From Varroa destructor (lineage: Eukaryota > Arthropoda > Arachnida > Mesostigmata > Varroidae): 64,000 bases of DNA. This document shows, in pieces, positions 23,937-37,133 of this stretch. The number at the start of each line of letters is the position of its first letter. Positions within the stretch are counted from its first letter, which is position 1. The notes beneath the pieces were generated by a model. The model saw nothing but the letters and a program-made list of their open reading frames with translations, was not told where the DNA came from and ran no database searches. The position numbers and the translations under genes were made by a program. Where the stretch lies: contig NW_019211456.1 in the NCBI RefSeq assembly GCF_002443255.2, forward strand, positions 26,657,341 through 26,721,340. The letters are read 5' to 3'.

Positions 23937-24402
23937 GCTAGGAGACTAAACAACGAAACTGCGAATTTCTGCGTCGACAAATGACAATTCTCTGGCCTCC
24001 TTTATCTCCTGTCTTTATCTCAATAATACAATGAACGCCCAATAAACCTGCATGTTTATTGCCTGGAAAAAAGCACTATTGACATACTCATCACTAGAGA
24101 TATGGCCTGCAAAATCGAGCTTATACTATTCTAACTATAACGTAAGTCCAGGTTACGTGCCTGTTTTTTTTCCTGAACTACAGTATTTTCGTTCCTGGAA
24201 AGCATAAGATGGACATCCTAGACGCACTTACACTATGACCAAACAGTTACGCAATTCTCTGAAAAATAAAGCCTGACAGTTCTACTTTAGTAATTTTGAA
24301 CTAAAATTAACTTCTACACAATGTTTGTGATGTAACACTACGGTAAAGATTAGAACTGAGAGAAGCTGATGTCTACGGTTTCTAGTTCTGTAATTCGTGG
24401 TT

Positions 24403-24433
24403 CTGTTACATATATATATATATATAGTAACAG
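24403..24433. repeat. AT dinucleotide tract flanked by 7-bp inverted repeat
   Basis: CTGTTAC (24403-24409) and GTAACAG (24427-24433) exactly bracket a 17-nt alternating AT run. The whole can extrude as a cruciform. Confidence 0.8.
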
Positions 24434-25129
24434 CATCTCATTGTTGCTTATAGATCGGATCTTTCGTCAGATATGACAATACAAGATCTAGCTTGGGGCC
24501 TGATAGGCCAACCTTTTAAGTTTAAGGAAGTTTCTTCGGCATCCGATTTGGCTCATATTTGTTATTATATATATGAATGTAGCTTTATTTTGTTAACCAG
24601 TTTATAATTTACAAATCGGCTAAAAAACTTCTAAAAATGGTCTGAAAAATAATTTCCTTATAAGGCTAGTTGTTCGTTCACAGTTCTATCTGCAAGTATC
24701 CCGTCTCATAAGTCTGTTTGTATCTAGTAATAGGCTTCAAGCTGGAAATCCGTGGAGTCCCTATCCTTGTAAGCTAATTAAAAAATAGGGAAAGATACAA
24801 TAAGACTGCTGTCATACCGATATTCTTTTACATCAAATACTAGCCCAAGACGCTTTTTTGCACGATAGAATAATTACCTAGAAAGGTCAGCGTAAAAAAG
24901 ACAAACATTTAAATCGTTAGTAGAATCTACCTGAGTTAGGTCCGTATTGGCCCAGTTGTCGTTGAATCAGGCCATTCTTATCGAGTCTTTCCTTTTCCTA
25001 GCACAAATTTTGCCTGTTTGATGCAGGTAATCTGAAAATAAAGCAAATAGGCAGATTTTCGGGTTTTGTCCATTGTGGTAGTCTCGGAAACGGTTTAGAA
25101 TATCAAAACCTAATCACTTCAACTCGTTC

Positions 25130-25176
25130 ATGTATTTGGTAGATGTTTTCTCACAACAAACATCTACCAAATACAT
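25130..25176. repeat. Perfect 19-bp hairpin, 9-nt loop
   Basis: The left arm ATGTATTTGGTAGATGTTT (25130-25148) is exactly complementary to the right arm (25158-25176). The loop is TCTCACAAC. The outer flanks are not complementary, so the structure ends sharply. It lies inside a short chance-level plus frame. Just after it, CATAGTCTC and CATAGTCTCG recur a few bases apart. Confidence 0.9.
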
Positions 25177-28100
25177 AGTCTCACTCATAGTCTCGCTAAA
25201 CCTGCAACGGTCTGAAATGGCAGTGCCAGATTCGGCAATAAGTACCGTCGGTCTTCTGTTAACTAAACACGTTTATTCGTATAATGGAAACGTAGAGGCT
25301 CGTAGTACTGCTAGGTGTGTCCCAAATATATATTTTTGCAGGGACGCTGTACCTCAGAGATGCTCGCACTATATTCCAACATATATTAACATAGATTAGA
25401 AGCCTATTAATATTTATTTGACTACCCTTTGTTAATTAACGACAGTCAACTTTTTTAGTACGGCAGGAACACTATAGTGGCCTTAAGCCAGGCACTTTCA
25501 GAGACGCCAGGTAAACACAGGCGATAAGCCATACATCTTGTTTGCACACAATTTGGTAGTCGCAGGGGAATGAAGCAAGGGTTGCTACAAGTTAAAAGCT
25601 TCACAGATGTTTACCACCTCATATATTCGTCCAGCTTGACTAGTAACAGAATCTTCCGCCGCCATTATAATTGTATGAAGATTTTTGATAGAACACTCTT
25701 AAACATTTTACTCCAGGATGCAACGCTGTCTTGACAATATTCGATCTTCTTTCTAAACGAAAATACTTAGCCCTCGTTTTTTGCTAGTGGACTTGGATGA
25801 ACAATTATTCAGAGACTGACTTTTGGCTAATATTTACTACATTTCGAACATATGAAAGTTGTAATACCTTCCGAATATTGTTAGACTTTCCAATCGGAAA
25901 AAAAAAGATCTCTTAACACCGAAAATACTTACTGGTGGCGATTGATTAAAAAATATAGAATATATACGCCAACTGGTAAACTACTGAAGCCATACCTATT
26001 AGGCTCATTTGTCAGAGCGATCTTTTTTAGCATGGTTTGTCAGTAACCAAGGCAGCAGCGGAATCATAAGAGCCCATGCCCTACTTGTTATAAACACATC
26101 GAGGACTCAAGAGCAGGAGCTACGTTTAGGAAGTCATGCCTGAACGAAGTAAAAGTTGATGTCCTAGGGAGCATCTATTTCTGTTTAATAGACTAGTCCC
26201 GCGTGTTTCCTACTCGTAAGGAACTATACTTCTAAAAAAATACATTCTTGATGCTTACGAACGCTTTAAATTTGGCCGTCCAGTACCTTGTAAGATATTA
26301 GATGCAATGCGTAACAAGAAAGTAACAGTAGGCATAATCATGGCGGCGTCTGCTATTTAATTTTTTTCCAACCGGAAAGTTCTATGGTATGATTTCAAAT
26401 CCTCGCAGAACTACACAGGTGGCTTGTGCACGTGTTTAAAAGAAATCCATAGCTATTGCCGAATCTAAGCACATGATTAAGTACCTAGCCTAAGCACATT
26501 TTACGAAGCTTTTTGTTGTATCTCATTGTACACTGTGCGGCCGATGTGCTCGTGCACTCGGGTGTGTCGAGATGTTAAAGCTTAGCTTTAAGAAAGGATG
26601 TCACAAGCTTTTAGAGGATGTGAATCTACTACAGGGGTAAAGGAGCCACAATGTTACTTGTCGATTCAGATTTGAACAGTCGTCTGCTCCTCACTTTGAA
26701 GGACCAACTTTGAATTGTTTTAACGTGATAGAAAATCGAGCAGTTCTTACGCTAGCTAAGCATCTTTTTATAATCTCGAAGGTTTGTGAATGTCTAAATT
26801 TGCACTATAAAAAGTTCAAGTGTGGCTGTAGTTAGAGTAACATGGTAACACTGATAGAAAATATTTTATATTAGTTGCTACGGAACAATTACGGAGTATT
26901 TATAAGGGGTCTTTATGCTTGAGTAAAACACAGGAACGACTACCATCCAAAATATATTTATATATATGTAGCGTTATTCGTTTGTGAATATACTAAAACC
27001 TGAATAGCTTTTTTTGACATAAAATCCTGGCACTTTGTGATGCCTACGTCGAAATCGAAGAACGTTAGACATTGTCGAGGCTTTTCTGACCGGAACGCAT
27101 TTTTGCGCCAGCAGCAAAACCTAAGTGACTAAAAATGTTTCCCGGTAATTCTCTCTTCCAGGTGATCCGGTTTCTCCGACTCTAATCGTCTACCGTCTAC
27201 AACATTTTTTTAGACTACATCTCTGCTCGACGGCATTAGCCCTTCATCTGTCGTTCTAGGTGTAAAGTATAGATATATGAAATTGCTTTATATGCGGGAA
27301 CCTCTACTGATATTTGAAATGGCTATGGATACGTCGCATCGCACGTATAGTCGTTTCCGGACAATTGCGCCCTTTAAGGGGGCGAAGAAAAAAACACAAG
27401 ATTGCGTCGAGATGCGCATTTTGCCGTCATTAAAATTTCTATGTACCTACTTTACCTAGTCGTCCAGTGTCCAGTATGAAATACGGATGCTCTGCGCCCG
27501 TATATTTTGGTCGAACAACGATAACGCCCTTGACTCAATGTATGCTCTAGATTCGAAGACGGTAGAAAAATTTGTGGAAAAAAAGGTACCACGGATCAGA
27601 AACGAATAGCCTCAAGCAAAAGTCATTTGTAGTCAGCGTCGCATTTCTTCACGAATGCGGGCTTCTTCGGCCATTGGAATTGCTTAAACGTTGTCTCTCG
27701 CTTTGACAAAAATAGCGACGTATTTGTCTATAGAAGCAATAGGGAAACTGTGTAAACGATTTTTGAAGAGACGTTTGAAAGTCAGTCTTTAGCAACCTTT
27801 CAGATGTAAAAATAGGCAGATCTTAGTGTAAAGGGCGAAACCCTGATGATGGGGCCAATTTGGAGAAAATGCGGGGAAAAGAGAGGGAAAGTAATAATAT
27901 ACATCCTGGAGCTTCTTCTATCTGAACCTTCCTACTCATCGTTTAAAGATAACGAGTGCTAGCTTATTTCGCATTTTCTGCCCCTCGTTCTTATATCTGC
28001 CTCTATATTATGATGGCACCTGCAACTTCTTTCAGCCTTACTTTGGCTCCTCTCTAGTCTCCCAAATAGAAGAAGGTTGTTACATGCAGAAGTGCTCATT

Positions 28101-28268
28101 TTCCTTCTCCTGTTCTTTAGCTGCTGCACTCCGATATAGCAGGCCCAGCGTAAGCGGCTCGAGTCCACTGAATCTGGGAGTTCGCGAGCTCAACTAAAGT
28201 AGCAGATGTTTGCTTGCACGTCAGGGCCATAAAAATGTTGTCCGAATACAGCGGTCAGCTCTGCTCAC

Positions 28269-28669
28269 CCTATTATATGTCTCTCATAAGCAAACGGCAG
28301 GTCAAAGGGCAGGACTTGCACCAACGAAGTTTGACCGGGTCGAAAAGACGATGGATCTTGCTGTTCTTCTAGCAGCTCGCTTCGGATTGGGTAACAGATA
28401 GCGCCACAGCTGTAAAGTGAGCGCGGCCACCAGCTTTCTTTGAGCAGGCTCTCAACGGAAACACAAGGACTACTTCGTCTCCAGCTGCTAGCAACACTAT
28501 CGTCGACGGCGCTGCCAGAGTAAAGGGGACATGCAAGCCAGAACAGATGTGGAGTAAGCTCTACGGAAAGCAAAAGAGAGTGATTCGTTCTGAAGGCGCC
28601 GTGCTTGCTTTTATTTTTGACTACTCTAGCGATGATGCAGAGAGCCGTTACGTTATTAGTGCACCGCAT
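28269..28669 (-). CDS. Candidate exon, about 134 codons, ending at a donor motif
   Basis: The minus frame opens at ATG 28669 and its terminal TGA lies inside ATAG|GTGAGC, a good splice donor, which is what a coding exon followed by an intron would show. The length is at the upper edge of chance. Codon choice reads plausibly, with GC-rich third positions, and the protein is Ser/Leu-rich with a Trp pair (KESWWPRSLY) and no recognised domain. The block 28000-28760 is GC-rich overall, which by itself lengthens open frames, so a promoter or 5'UTR is the main alternative. Confidence 0.27.
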
Positions 28670-28759
28670 CAACCATCAGTCGTCTTTCTTGATTAGTATT
28701 GATGCAGTGGAGTCTCCATAGTGCTTCCTTTGCCCCTTTCTTCCTCTTGCCTTGCCCCT

Positions 28760-31700
28760 AAGGAAGAGACCGAGGAGTAAAATGAAGAAGATCGAATGAC
28801 CATTATGCCGTAGAATTCCGTGAATTCATACTGAGCAGATGAAAGGGACGAGCAATTCGGGACAAGCCGAAAAACAAGAAAGTGTAAGAAACAGTATATA
28901 TTATTTAGAGCACAGAAATAGATACAATGGAGGCGTACGCGCAGAACCCATAGATATATGCTTAGAGATGTTCAAAATAATAGTAGTCCTACCGTTCTCG
29001 CAAAACAAATGATCAACCGTTGTCACGGTTATAACAGTGTATTTATCTCTGTTTTGTCTATGAGGGATTCCGCCTATAAGGGATCAAAAATTATTGTGCT
29101 CTGTAAGTACTAACTTTGTTGCAAAGTCAATTTACACAACTTTTACATCCTGAGTTCTTTGATGCAGTTACTGTTCGCTTTTAGTGGTACTCGAATTCGC
29201 AGTAGAAGATCAATGAACGAACGTCTACATTTTTATTCAGATTTAGACCACAGCGTCATCGCGGAAACACATTGCACTTAGATAAGTGCAATAACTAAGC
29301 ATCGCTTAGTAATAAAGCTGCTAGTTTCTGAAGAAAGGTTTACCTCTTGATTTTATAAAACGAAACGTTTCTGATATCGCAGCCTCTGTAGCCTTTATTT
29401 TATTAGGGTAGTATTATACTATAATCCTTTAGACAATCAACACCAGAGCACCCATTTCTAACATACGATGGCAAGTCAACTGCCGACAGTTATAGAACCG
29501 CTATACCCACTGCGTGTATATTATTTGAAAATGTTACGTATTGAAGATACCTCGTGTTCGTACTGTGGCTATTCTGATATTTTCAATGATATTGACTTTA
29601 CTTTTGAAATCCTATGTAAATAAAAGAATATCGATATTTCACAGAATTTTTCCTCTAGCTCGAAAAGGTATCTAATTATTTTTTATGGAAGATGATCAAA
29701 AGGTCTAAAATACTAACCTTAATCAATGCACTGAATTGAAACTCCTAACGTTTGACGAAGAGCTAGCATTTTCAAATGCACAAGCGAAATATTACTTCAC
29801 TGCAATGTTTTTAATTTCACCCAGTTTTGCACGCCCACTTTTTGGACGCATGTACGATAACATATCTGTCTATTTTTGGCGTCAAACGCAAGCGCGGATT
29901 TGAGATCGTTTTCTCCATGAGCGACCAGACCCCGAAACTCATTTAATGATTAACTGCATAGATTTACACTATACCCAGTAGTTTGTTTTTGAAAAGGTGA
30001 ATCTCACCTTTTACCTCCCCGTAGAGATATTGGAGCTGAGTCTTCTCGAGGACTCTTGGACCAAATGAAAATTAGGCAATATTCTCTCGGGCGCAAAGCT
30101 CTTCGGTGAGTTATGTCATCCGCTAGTCCGCTATGATACGCATAGTATTAGTCCGACTCAGCCGGGAGTAGATCCAACTCGATTCGGGCCCGACTGAGAT
30201 TACGGGAATCCTCTGCATCCTTGTGACCTTTCACTTGGTTGTTAAACCTGTGATTTTATCATGTAAGCAGTTAAATCATATGGTCGCAACTTCCTCAACA
30301 ACAAGTTCGTGTTAAGTAGTGTCGAGTGTGTTAAAGATTTGTTCCCAATGCAGGAACGGCCTGCGTTATACGCTTAGGCAAGTCAAGATTTACCTGTCTA
30401 TATAACATTGCTAAAGTCGCTTTATTGATTTTGATTATTTTTCGTGGGCGTGGTGAATGAACACTACGTTGCAAATAGTAGATAAAAAAAAAAAAACACT
30501 CTGATTTACATTAAAAAAAAATGAAAAGCTCCTTCGCAAGGTTTTAAATCTGCCGAATTTCTAAGCCATTATAGACCGAGTGACCATTTAGCCTCGTTGG
30601 CGCTGGTAAGCATTGCCTTGACGATGATGGTACGGTAACGGATTGCGTGTTCTCACAGTGACAGACATTTTAAAAAGAATTGCATTCATGACTGTGGCGC
30701 AACAAGTAATTAGCGGTCCGTTTCCAGACGTCTCTGTTTCGACGCGGAAGCTTTGACAAAAATAGATACCCCCGTTTCGAATATTATCTATAAATCAACA
30801 TCGATGGCTTTTCTTGTTCATAGAATTTACTAGTTTTAAATTGTTCTTATTGTTATTGCCGTAGACGTTACTTGTTTTGCAGCATCGAAAGCCATTAATT
30901 TCCACTGAAGATGATGCTCACATACCATTCTACGGCTACGCATATTGGACTTTTTGGAATAAAAACATGCTCGTTGTTTATCAGTGGGTCTTGTAGTACC
31001 AAACACATTTTCATTATTCTGAATGTCAAATGGCCCAACGCGATTTATCGGTTCAAACTGACATGGACGATACCTGTTCCGTTCTCTAAGATTCCCACTT
31101 TTCGTAGATCTACAGGACTACATAATAAAGCGAGAAATTTACGCGCGAATATATATATATATATTATAACAATGACCACCACACTTTCTTGCACGAGACG
31201 GAGGGACGGGCATTTTTTGCGGGAATGATTTTCTGCGGGAAAAATTTTTGGACACTTGGAAAGCTTTTACGGCGGCGAGAGGTACGCTGATGAAGTGCGG
31301 ATTAACTATGAGACACATTTGCAACGTAAAAATCATAGCACTATTTCTATGATCACTTTGATACTATGTTATAGCATTAGCATAATGTCTGAAATAAAAT
31401 ACCCCAAAAATCCATAATTCTTAAGCTTAGGATCAGTTTTCAATGAAAAGTTTATTTGATCACATCGTCCATCGAACTGCTATACCCCAACAATGGTAGG
31501 TGCTATCAACAAAGACTATAATATGGACCAAAGAAAACGGTCTTGCTAATGCTACTTGGAAGATATGTAAACAGGGAGCGCAGTTTTCCCAAAAAATCGT
31601 TTCGGGCGATGAGGCCACATGTTAAATTATATTGCATAATTAGTCGATATAATTGGACTCACAGGGCAAGCGGGAACAACACATATATTTAGCAAGAACT

Positions 31701-34198
31701 ACAATGTGGTGAAGCATCTCAAGCAAAAAATTAACGGGAAGCACAGTCACTTACTTGAACTTATTTTGCCACGCATTGGGCTAAACGTCGGTGGAAAAGA
31801 ACGAACTCTATTTCCAACAACGCGGACATTGTCATCATGACGTAATTTGATGAGGATCCTTTGAACAAAAAATTCTATCAAATACCCTGTTCGTGTTTTC
31901 GATTTGACGCCAATGGGCTTTTTCCTTGGATAGTACTTTGAAAAAAAAAAGCGACGACACTGCATAATTTATAAGCCGCAATTAGGTGAGAACGCGTCAC
32001 AATACGAAATGAAGTGCTAACCATAACGGTCATCGTTTCCAACCACTGCAGCAAGAGGAACTTTTTTTTGTAGTGTAAACATAAATTTTATACGAATGAA
32101 CACTAAGGTTAGTAAGAACTCGATCAATTTGTTCGTTTATTTGATATATATATACATGTATCTAAGAACACAACGCTTCGAGAAGTTCAAATTTCGGTGA
32201 AGAGATAGATTCTAGAAGATGTGTTTGGGACTTCTAGCAAACGTTGCGTGGTAGCAGAGTGAGATTTATGGCCAGAATTACATAGAAAAAAACATATCTT
32301 TTTACAACAATAACATTACAATTCGTAATGCTTGACGGATCACTGGTGAATTGTTTAGATAAATTTTAATAGGACACAACTCTGGCCCTCCTGTTAGTCC
32401 TAAAACTAAAAACTTTAGCAAAACGTAGATCAGCCTTGTTGCCTGAAAATATACGCTGAGTAAGTATCTATAACACGCCTTCCCTGTAAAAAGCTGGTTA
32501 ATGGCTGTAATCTCTTTACATTTGCAGAGTTAACATCACACAAGAATATTCCAAAGCATTCTCCCAGTGTTTACGTCGTTGAGCACTGATAGAAGCTGTA
32601 GTATTTGAGACTGTTGCAAAATCTTATGCTTCGTAACTAAAACTTAAACTTGTTGAAATTAGCGGAACGGCGTTCAAAAAAAGCTCAAACTGGATTTTTG
32701 TAATATTGATTTTAAATAAAGGTCCGATACTTCCAGTTTTTTAAGTTGCATCGTTTTCGACGCAACAGCATTCCTAGTGTATGACCCACTTAAAGGTTAG
32801 AATTTACTGATAAAGTTAGAAAAATTGAACAAATGCTTCTTCATTAAGGTTTTACGTTGGCACGCACATCCGCTATAATGAGCTTTACGGTGAGAACCAC
32901 AGAACGACAATAAAAACATATGCCAAAGCTAACACACCATATACAATTTGTAAATCTAATATGGTGACGTTCTTTCGGTGCAAATTATATTTCCCGCACA
33001 TTTTTGACCGAATTAAATAGTTAATTTCCCTCTTTTCTAGCGTCTAGTTTTTTCGTTAGCTTTTTTTTTCTCTTAGCCTTTAGTTAACGATTATAGTGAA
33101 CGCTTTTGCCTAGAGCCAATTCTTCTTATCAATATGCCCATTAGAGGACATGAAGTTACGTATACGTTTCGATGTTATTTGAACAAATCGTATCCATATA
33201 CGGTACTCGTTTTACATTCTCGCCTGAATCCTCCCGTTCATTTCGATGTTGATCGCCGCAGCGGCAGCATTATGCGTATCCAGCGTTAGCACTTACGTCG
33301 GCTTTACAGCGGTCATTGTTTACCTTTATTGCCTGCTGATACGGCCTAACCATCCACATCAAGTGGGTTTGCGCCGTGTTCGCTAACGCAATATCTGAAG
33401 TGCCGAGTGCATGGGGGTATTATCATTCGCGTTGGTAGCTACCAATCTTCGATGTGATGCGGTTGCGGCGTCATCGTTACTTACTCAATTTTTTGAACAG
33501 AACCTAACTATCCGAAACATAACGTACTTTACAACGACCCTAAACCGAGCACTAGCTGATTCATGGCATAATGGCAGGCCTCACGATTATATAGACGGTA
33601 GTTCATTAGCTAAAATGATACACAGGGACCAATAGCGGAGCAGGAACGAAGGCATGGATTAGGATTTCCTGAAGTCCAACAGGTGCAGAACGTTTATCGC
33701 ATACTGTATGCAGCTTGAGCTGCACGTGGACCCTGAATAGGTGATATCTGGACCCAGCGTACTCTACAGCTACCGAAAACTAATTGTACTATCTATATGT
33801 ACGCTTATGGTTTTCACTCACTCACCGCTGCGTACAATGCACAAGTGTCTATGCCAAAGCAGTAGATTCATTGTGCGCGAACATTGTTGACGCAAGAACT
33901 CATCCATGATATTCTCTATAGGGATGCGTTACAAAACATCGCTCTACAATTAATCTCACCGTTAGTTTACGGCAGATCGTTGTTGAAGCAAACATTTAAT
34001 AAGACGAAGTTCTCAGGTACGCTTTGTAACATAACATTATATCGCGTTCCGTCACATTTATGTACGTAGAACGTTAAAGCCTTCGCAATAGGCCGGGATT
34101 CCGAAACTATCACGACTTTGCTAATTATCTACGTACGTGCCTGTACGCTCACGTGTATGTGCATTCTTGGGTCTCTGTGTGTTTCAGTAAGCGCCGAA
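28760..34198. other. Unassigned AT-rich DNA
   Basis: About 5.4 kb without a supportable gene. Contains A runs at 30484 and 30514, an AT tract near 31151 and chance frames such as 30911-31228 (plus). Confidence 0.5.
30484..30496. repeat. Poly-A run, 13 nt
   Basis: Followed about 15 bases later by a second A run of 9. Confidence 0.95.
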
Positions 34199-34270
34199 GA
34201 ATCGAGAGACTCGATCGTAAAACCAATTCCATTTGAATTGGATTACGTACGATTCTAACCGGCTCGATTC
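34199..34270. repeat. Composite 72-nt inverted repeat
   Basis: Three nested complementary segments share one axis: GAATCGAG/CTCGATTC (34199-34206 with 34263-34270), ATCGTA/TACGAT (34214-34219 with 34248-34253), and CCAATTC/GAATTGG (34223-34229 with 34235-34241, 5-nt loop). Internal bulges separate them. A competing local hairpin ATCGAG-AGA-CTCGAT exists at 34201-34215. Size and bulged form resemble a microRNA precursor, but no such precursor is recognised. Confidence 0.75.
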
Positions 34271-35541
34271 GAAACGGAACTACTCTGCTACTAGCGGCTA
34301 TCGAACGCCACAGTGCGCAGAGAACTTGGCCCAGGCCCATGTGGGAACGACACGATAGGGACAGTGAGGCAAGTCCCTAAATGCGTTTCTCCGCTGTTCT
34401 AAATCTAAACGAGAAGAACGAGCAGTTTCGAAGTGGAGGGAACGATTAAAAAGACTCAGATCAACTTGCGTCTCTCATGTGACCTTAGTGTAACTTAGCG
34501 GCTAATTGACCCATAGCTGGCTGGTTTGGTGACTAAGTGACTGTTTATCCTCAGGCAGGAACTACAGGCGGACGACATTCTGTGCCAAACAGAACTTGTG
34601 AATAATCAATTTATTCCGTAGCAACTTACGCGACTGGCTCGTCTAGTTATTGCCGACAGACTACAGACTGCGAAACGAACAAACACACTATCAGATTCTG
34701 GCTGCCATCGGACGAAGAGGGTTAGGGGCAGAACAATAATCTGTACTTAGCTTGAGAGTAAGTTAGTAGACTAAGGCGGTTAAAAAAGCTGTTTATGTTA
34801 AATCTTTCATTGCAAAAAACACAGAAGTCGAGCTGAAATGCTTTTACGAAAAATTATAGAATATAAGGTCAGGGTCAAACCACTCTATGTGATAGGCTGT
34901 TTAATAAATAAGGGCGTTTTTTCTTCACCGCTACCCTTTATTAATTTTTTACCTGCTCGTAGCCAAATGTTATATTCCTTTCAAAGCTCTTTACTCTTTA
35001 TTACACCGAACAAGAGTAAAAATCTTGCTTCTCACCATCGTTTCATTTGTTTCGTAAAGTGTTTTTGGAGTTCAAACGTCAAAGAAACACGAATTTTTTT
35101 TCAAATGCGACGAACTAGACATTTCATAAAGCAAAAGCTATGTTTAATTAAAGAAGTATAAACAATACGACATTATAAAGAATCCAGAAATATTTGTTTA
35201 AAAAAACCTTAAATGATGAATTAAAAGGTTGATAAATAAAAAAATATATTAATCAGCCGGAGTTATATATATTATCTCCCACGAGTGCGAACAGTGAAGC
35301 CAGGTAACGTTTCATTGCATTTACTTTCCACTGAATTTTTTTGTCACTTATTTAAACGGCCCTGCGGTCGGCGGCAGAAAATAGTCATGACAACGACAAC
35401 AAGTCGAGAGTATGCCAATAACTTTTATACAATGGGGTACATCAAGTTTCAGTAGGGCACCGGTTATACTGAGAAAAGATGAATCACGTGTTGGTATAGT
35501 GGCCTGGGGCGCACGGACGCAATCGATAGACCCATTCGGCA

Positions 35542-35573
35542 GCCACGTTAGCTTGGAGGTAAGCTAACGTGGC
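35542..35573. repeat. Perfect 13-bp hairpin, 6-nt loop
   Basis: GCCACGTTAGCTT (35542-35554) pairs with AAGCTAACGTGGC (35561-35573) across the loop GGAGGT. It is GC-richer than its surroundings and has no T-run after the stem. Confidence 0.9.
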
Positions 35574-36462
35574 CGTAAGCATACGCTACTAATTTGGACG
35601 CATAACATATAGAGCCGAGGCAAATTGTTTTTCTCAAATGATATAGGGCTTTAAATGAGACTACATTTATCTAAGCTATAGGAAGTGCAGTGTTGTTCTT
35701 TGTTAAGTCATGTTAAATAGTACTTAAAAATGGCGCAAGATTATTGCAGAAAGCATTATTTTGTCCAACTAAGACAACTGGAGTTTTAACTGGAGCCTAT
35801 ACTGTGCTCTGAATATTTTCTCGCAGAGATATTTCGCAAAAAGTTAAGAACACCGATATCAAATGTTGTTCTCTGTCGCTCAAAATTATCTAAGTAAGTC
35901 ATAATTGGCAACTGTCATAATTACCATTTGCTATTGCAGTTTGAGCTTCATATATCTTCGATTGGCACAATGCAGCCTCAGAAAGCACAAGATGTCTTCG
36001 ACGAACGATTGACGCGCACGTAAGAATTTCAAACACAAAAAATGACCAGATCGTAAAATTACGTTGTTTCTTACTTCTCCTTACACTTCTTCTTCTTACA
36101 CTTCAAGCATCGTAGGTAATTTTTTGAAGCTGCCCTACAAAGCCAAGGCCATTCGCAGAACATAACGACTATAGTCATGAAACTGATTGTAGATCTAATA
36201 TAAATAGATAGGTTACTTTTATTCTTGTTTCTTGTAGACACGCGTAAATTATGCCACCATCTAGAATAGCTTGTTGACTGTAATTAGCATAAAAAGTTTT
36301 GCAGGATTTGTTTAGTTGATAGCAACGAGACACGCAGAGTCAAACATAAAACAATAGAAGTAGGTAAGCCAAAACAAACGTGACCGTGGCTCGTTGAATC
36401 CTTACTAAAACACTCAAGACTTTAAGCCGATAAATCTTCAACGCAGAAGAGCCAACTAGGTC

Positions 36463-36493
36463 TCAATGCCAGTGAAGTGGTCAATGCCAGTGA
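36463..36493 (+). repeat. Short direct duplication, period 18
   Basis: TCAATGCCAGTGA occurs at 36463-36475 and 36481-36493, separated by AGTGG. Confidence 0.85.
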
Positions 36494-36981
36494 TGGGCTC
36501 AACTATAATCAGCTCTTCCGTATGCTTCATTATTCTCCGAAAGATGTTTTTACATATTTACTGCTCACATTAGCTTTTCCGCATGACCTACTTACTGACT
36601 TATCAGAGGGTTGCGGACTTTAGCTTCGTTATAGATATATAGTACACAGCATGCGAGCTCAAATAAAGAATGTTTAGGCAACAATCATTTCATTACGAAA
36701 AACCAACATCTACGGCGTAAATTTTCTGCTAAAATTGTGTCAGTTTTTTTATGCGAACACGTTGCCATGACTACGCACCATAGGTCAACAGTACGTATGG
36801 ATGGAGCGGGATCGTCCCGTAAAACACAGCATAGGGATGCGAGCTCTGGCTAAATCTGGCGCATCAATATGGCTTTGCGACAGCGTCAAGAAGAATGATT
36901 CATATGAGCCAGATCGAACAGAAATATATTTAGGCTCGGGAGTGAAAATATTACGTTATGATAAGCACCATTTCTGCTCAG

Positions 36982-37003
36982 ATATGCATACAGAAATGCA
37001 TAT
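36982..37003. repeat. 8-bp palindromic hairpin
   Basis: ATATGCAT (36982-36989) pairs with ATGCATAT (36996-37003) across ACAGAA. AT-rich hairpins of this size can arise by chance in 64 kb. Confidence 0.7.
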
Positions 37004-37133
37004 GTGCACGATTACCGAAATAGGCTATCTGTTTCATTAGGACATTTTTTACACAATCCGTTTTAGGCATTATCACATGATCGGTGATCGAGATATATCA
37101 GAAGGGTAACGCGGAAAAGCCGAAATGGAAAAT

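Larger units (their letters stand above)
23937..28268. other. Unassigned DNA downstream of the LINE-like relic
   Basis: No further reverse-transcriptase motifs were recognised. Contains the AT-cored palindrome at 24403 and the 19-bp hairpin at 25130. The last 270 bases belong to the GC-rich block that begins near 28000. Confidence 0.5.
34271..37133. other. Unassigned DNA with the 13-bp hairpin
   Basis: The 107-codon plus frame 34838-35161 is AT-rich with no motif. A C/T-rich tract containing TTACACTTCTTCTTCTTACA lies at about 36075-36105. Confidence 0.5.
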
